From positions 1,054,001 through 1,118,000 of the forward strand of contig JAHRBS010000009.1 of NCBI GenBank assembly GCA_024305745.1: a DNA stretch of 64,000 nt. The letters run 5' to 3'. The DNA is from Polyporus tsugae. Taxonomy: Eukaryota > Basidiomycota > Agaricomycetes > Polyporales > Polyporaceae. Positions 61,645-64,000 of the stretch are shown here, one piece after another. The first letter of the stretch is position 1, and every line of letters begins with the position of its first letter. The notes beneath the pieces are model-generated. The model worked only from the letters and a program-made list of their open reading frames with translations, had not been told where the DNA came from and did not search any database. Made by a program: the position numbers and the translations under genes.

Positions 61645-64000
61645 AGAGCCGCATTGGACGCTGCATGTGCTGGTTCTTGTAGTAATAGTCGATTTTCTGT
61701 ACTGCGTTCATCGTTTGTATATGAAGTAAATCATGATGATCAACACTTTCATATACTGGTACGGTTAATCGGCAAGCAGCAACATAAGGACATTGTAGCT
61801 ATGGTAGATAGCGGTGCTACTACTAAATTCCTACATAGACAATTCGTAGAACAGAATAGGGTCACAACGAGGAAGTTGGCAAGGCCAATTCCTCTGTACA
61901 ACATCGACAGTTCAGAAACCATGATGGTACAATCACAGAGGTTGCCGTGTTGGATATGGCAATCGGAGACCACAGGGAGAAGGTGGTCTTTGTAGTGACA
62001 GATATAGGAGAAGAGGATGTCATCATCGGCCTGGACTGGCTACGCGAGCACAACCCTGAAGTAGACTGGGAACGTGGCTTGCTGCGCCTGTCGAGATGTC
62101 CAGAGACATGCCTGGCTAACCAGAGAACCTCTGAACCTGTTGAGACCAAAGCGCGTGATACGGAGTATGGCTTACGGTGCACCGCGGTCCTTGACGGGCA
62201 AAGAAGGTTAGGAAGGTTGGAAGGGCATGTGCAACTGTGATGACCAAGGAGAAGGAGGAGGATAGGCCCTGGCTGCCAGGATTCCTGCCGTGGTGGGATG
62301 GAACTGAGATATCTCTTCTCAATGCATGGGAGGATGGACAATGCCTTTATTGTGCTCCGCAACTGTTTGCTTCAGCGATATACACATATTTGCAACAACT
62401 CGCTGAGCAAGAGTACCAGAAGAAGGAAGTCCGCCCAGTCGAAGAGATCATACCCGAGCACTATCACAAATACTTGCATGTGTTTTCGAAAGAGGCGTCC
62501 GAATGTTTGCCAGAACACAGACCCTATGATCATGCTATAGAGCTCGTGCCCGGTGCAAAGATGTTCCACTCCCGTGTGTACCCCCTGTCTCCCAGCAAAC
62601 AAGGAGAGCTTGACAAGTTTCTCACTGAGAACTTGGCCAAAGGGAAGTCGCCGATGTCATCACTGTTCTTCTTTGTCAAGAAGAAGGATGGTAGCCTATG
62701 TCCAGTCCAGGACTATCAGCGGCTTAACAAAATCACCATTAAGAACTGTTACCCACTGCCATTGGTCTCGGATCTGATGGATCGACTCAAGAAAGCCAAG
62801 TACTTCACAAAGCTCGATATTCGCTGGGGGTACAACAATGTGCGGGTTAAGGCCGGCGATGAGTGGAAGGCTGCCTTTGTGACCAATTGAGGGCTGTTCG
62901 AGCCAAACGTTATGTTGTTTGGGCTAGCCAATTCGCCCAGCACCTTCTCTGCGCTCATGAACGACATCTTCAAGGACCTCATCATACTCGGCAAAGTCAC
63001 TATCTACCTCAACAACATCCTCATATTCACTGACAGTCTTGAGGAACACTGCACATTGGTGTGCGAGGTCCTGAAACGTCTTAAGGAGAATGACCTGTTC
63101 TGCAAGCCGGAGAAGTGCAAGTTTAAACAGCCTAAGGTGGAATACCTCGGTGTACTTGTCTTGGAGAACTGCGTAGAGATGGATCCAGTGAAGGTGAAGG
63201 GTATCGCAGATTGGCCTGTCCCTCAGAATGCCACAGACATACAGAAGTTCCGCGGTTTCGCAAACTTCTATCAGCGGTTCATAAAGGACTTTAGTGCCAT
63301 CTGCAAACCCTTGGATTGCCTCATGGGCAATGTGCCATGGCAATGGGGCGACAAAGAACAGTCTGCCTTTGACAAACTCAAGCGCTGCTTCACCAGAAGC
63401 CCTGTCCTGATGATCTATGATCCAGACCGCAACACCCGCATCGAAGTCGACGCATCTGGCTTCGCTACGGGCGCGGTTCTGTCTCTGGAGGGGGAAGACA
63501 GCAAATGGCACCCCATCGCTTTTCACTCCGAGTCAATGAACGACGCTGAACGCAACTATGAGATCTACGACAAGGAGATGCTCGCCATCATTCGTGCCCT
63601 GCAGGCCTGGCGCCACTATCTTGAGGGTCTCCCCAGTGTGTTCAAAATCCAGTCAGACCACAAGAACCTCGAGTATTGGCGCACAGCACAGAACCTCACA
63701 CACAGGCAGGCACGATGGGCTCTCTATCTGTCATGATTTGACTTTGTCATCTCGCACAAGCCTGGGACGTCTAATGGTAGGGCCGATGCGCTGTTGAGAC
63801 GGCCCGATCACCAGCACGAGGATGCAGATGACAATCTCAGTCGAGTCTTGTTGCAGCCAGAACATTTCTGAGTACTGGCAGCCAAGAGAGGGCATCTATC
63901 GGTGGTTCCAGAGAAGGCACTGCTTTGACACATCCGCGAGTGCGGAGAGCACAAGCAGGAGGTCGTGGAGGCACTCAGTAAACTGGACAAACTTGGACCA
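61640..64000 (+). pseudogene. Pol of G4 (protease, RT, RNase H), partial
   Basis: Protease DSGAT near 61810, then a 1-bp deletion near 61915 (AAAA to AAA). The frame is recovered at about 61947. RT reads to the shared TGA 62888-62890 and has YLNN at 63005-63016. TGA near 63734, 63868 and 63926 follow, the first and last shared with G3. It lacks 'YIQEL' before 'KSP' like G1. It is cut by the window edge before integrase. Confidence 0.9.

Larger units (their letters stand above)
59405..64000 (+). mobile_element. Gypsy G4, running off the window
   Basis: LTR, leader (59850 to about 60800, with a decayed Gag extension), gag, frameshift site and pol through RNase H. The end lies outside the window. 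Confidence 0.88.

Noticed and set aside
1..64000. CRISPR arrays, bacterial operons, rRNA
   Set aside because: No regularly spaced short repeats, no bacterial gene organisation, no rRNA sequence; eukaryotic introns throughout.

Overview
The window looks like a retrotransposon-rich accessory region of a basidiomycete fungus, most likely an agaricomycete. Three things point there: introns of about 43-65 nt with GTRNGY donors and CTNAY-like branch sites; protein families I know as multicopy in Agaricomycetes (2-2089, 3596-12547, 14833-16215); and a PIF1-type helicase fused to a cysteine-protease-like tail. No bacterial or viral gene organisation is seen.

Layout. 1-3.5 kb: a 695-residue protein of unknown function and a dead Tc1/mariner transposase. 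3.6-12.5 kb: one minus-strand host gene split by three insertions, namely a solo LTR (3822-4243), a complete gypsy element G1 (5032-11489) and a 248-bp tRNA-Cys-bearing element (11691-11938). 14.8-16.2 kb: a four-exon gene with a nucleotidyltransferase-like motif. 16.3-16.7 kb: a solo copia LTR with target-site duplication. 16.8-20.9 kb: a complete PIF/Harbinger transposon with TIRs, a Myb-like gene and a DDE transposase gene. 22.2-24.2 kb: a SRPK/CLK-like kinase gene split by a second copy of the tRNA-Cys element. 24.8-28.7 kb: the 5' half of a gypsy element (G2); its 3' half (G3) resumes at the same codon at 42.1 kb. The 13.4 kb between them is an AT-rich inserted block holding helicase pieces, a Lys-rich gene, a copia element (32.1-37.4 kb) and a five-exon unknown gene. 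44.5-53.1 kb: a minus-strand copia remnant containing a different gypsy family (Gb). 53.1-58.1 kb: a plus-strand copia with an open gag-pol frame joined head-to-head to an antisense LTR. 58.1-60.2 kb: an inverted repeat with roughly 0.8-kb arms made of gypsy LTR plus leader. 59.4-64 kb: gypsy G4, running off the window.

How the parts work together. Gypsy family G encodes Gag, then Pro-RT-RH-IN-chromodomain in the -1 frame, entered through a conserved GGGTTTT slippery site overlapping the gag stop. Every RT seen in this family has its YxDD box changed to YLNN and shares one in-frame TGA, so the copies look defective and were probably amplified in trans or by segmental duplication. Most premature stops are CGA-to-TGA or CAG/CAA-to-TAG/TAA, the pattern expected from cytosine deamination.

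Best candidate for something undescribed: the 248/249-bp element carrying a tRNA-Cys-like gene at its 3' end. Two nearly identical copies sit in coding exons of unrelated genes, each with a short target duplication. In both cases removing the element and one duplication restores the host reading frame. Second: the 13.4-kb AT-rich insertion. Exon limits were read by eye and family names come from motif recognition; no search was run.
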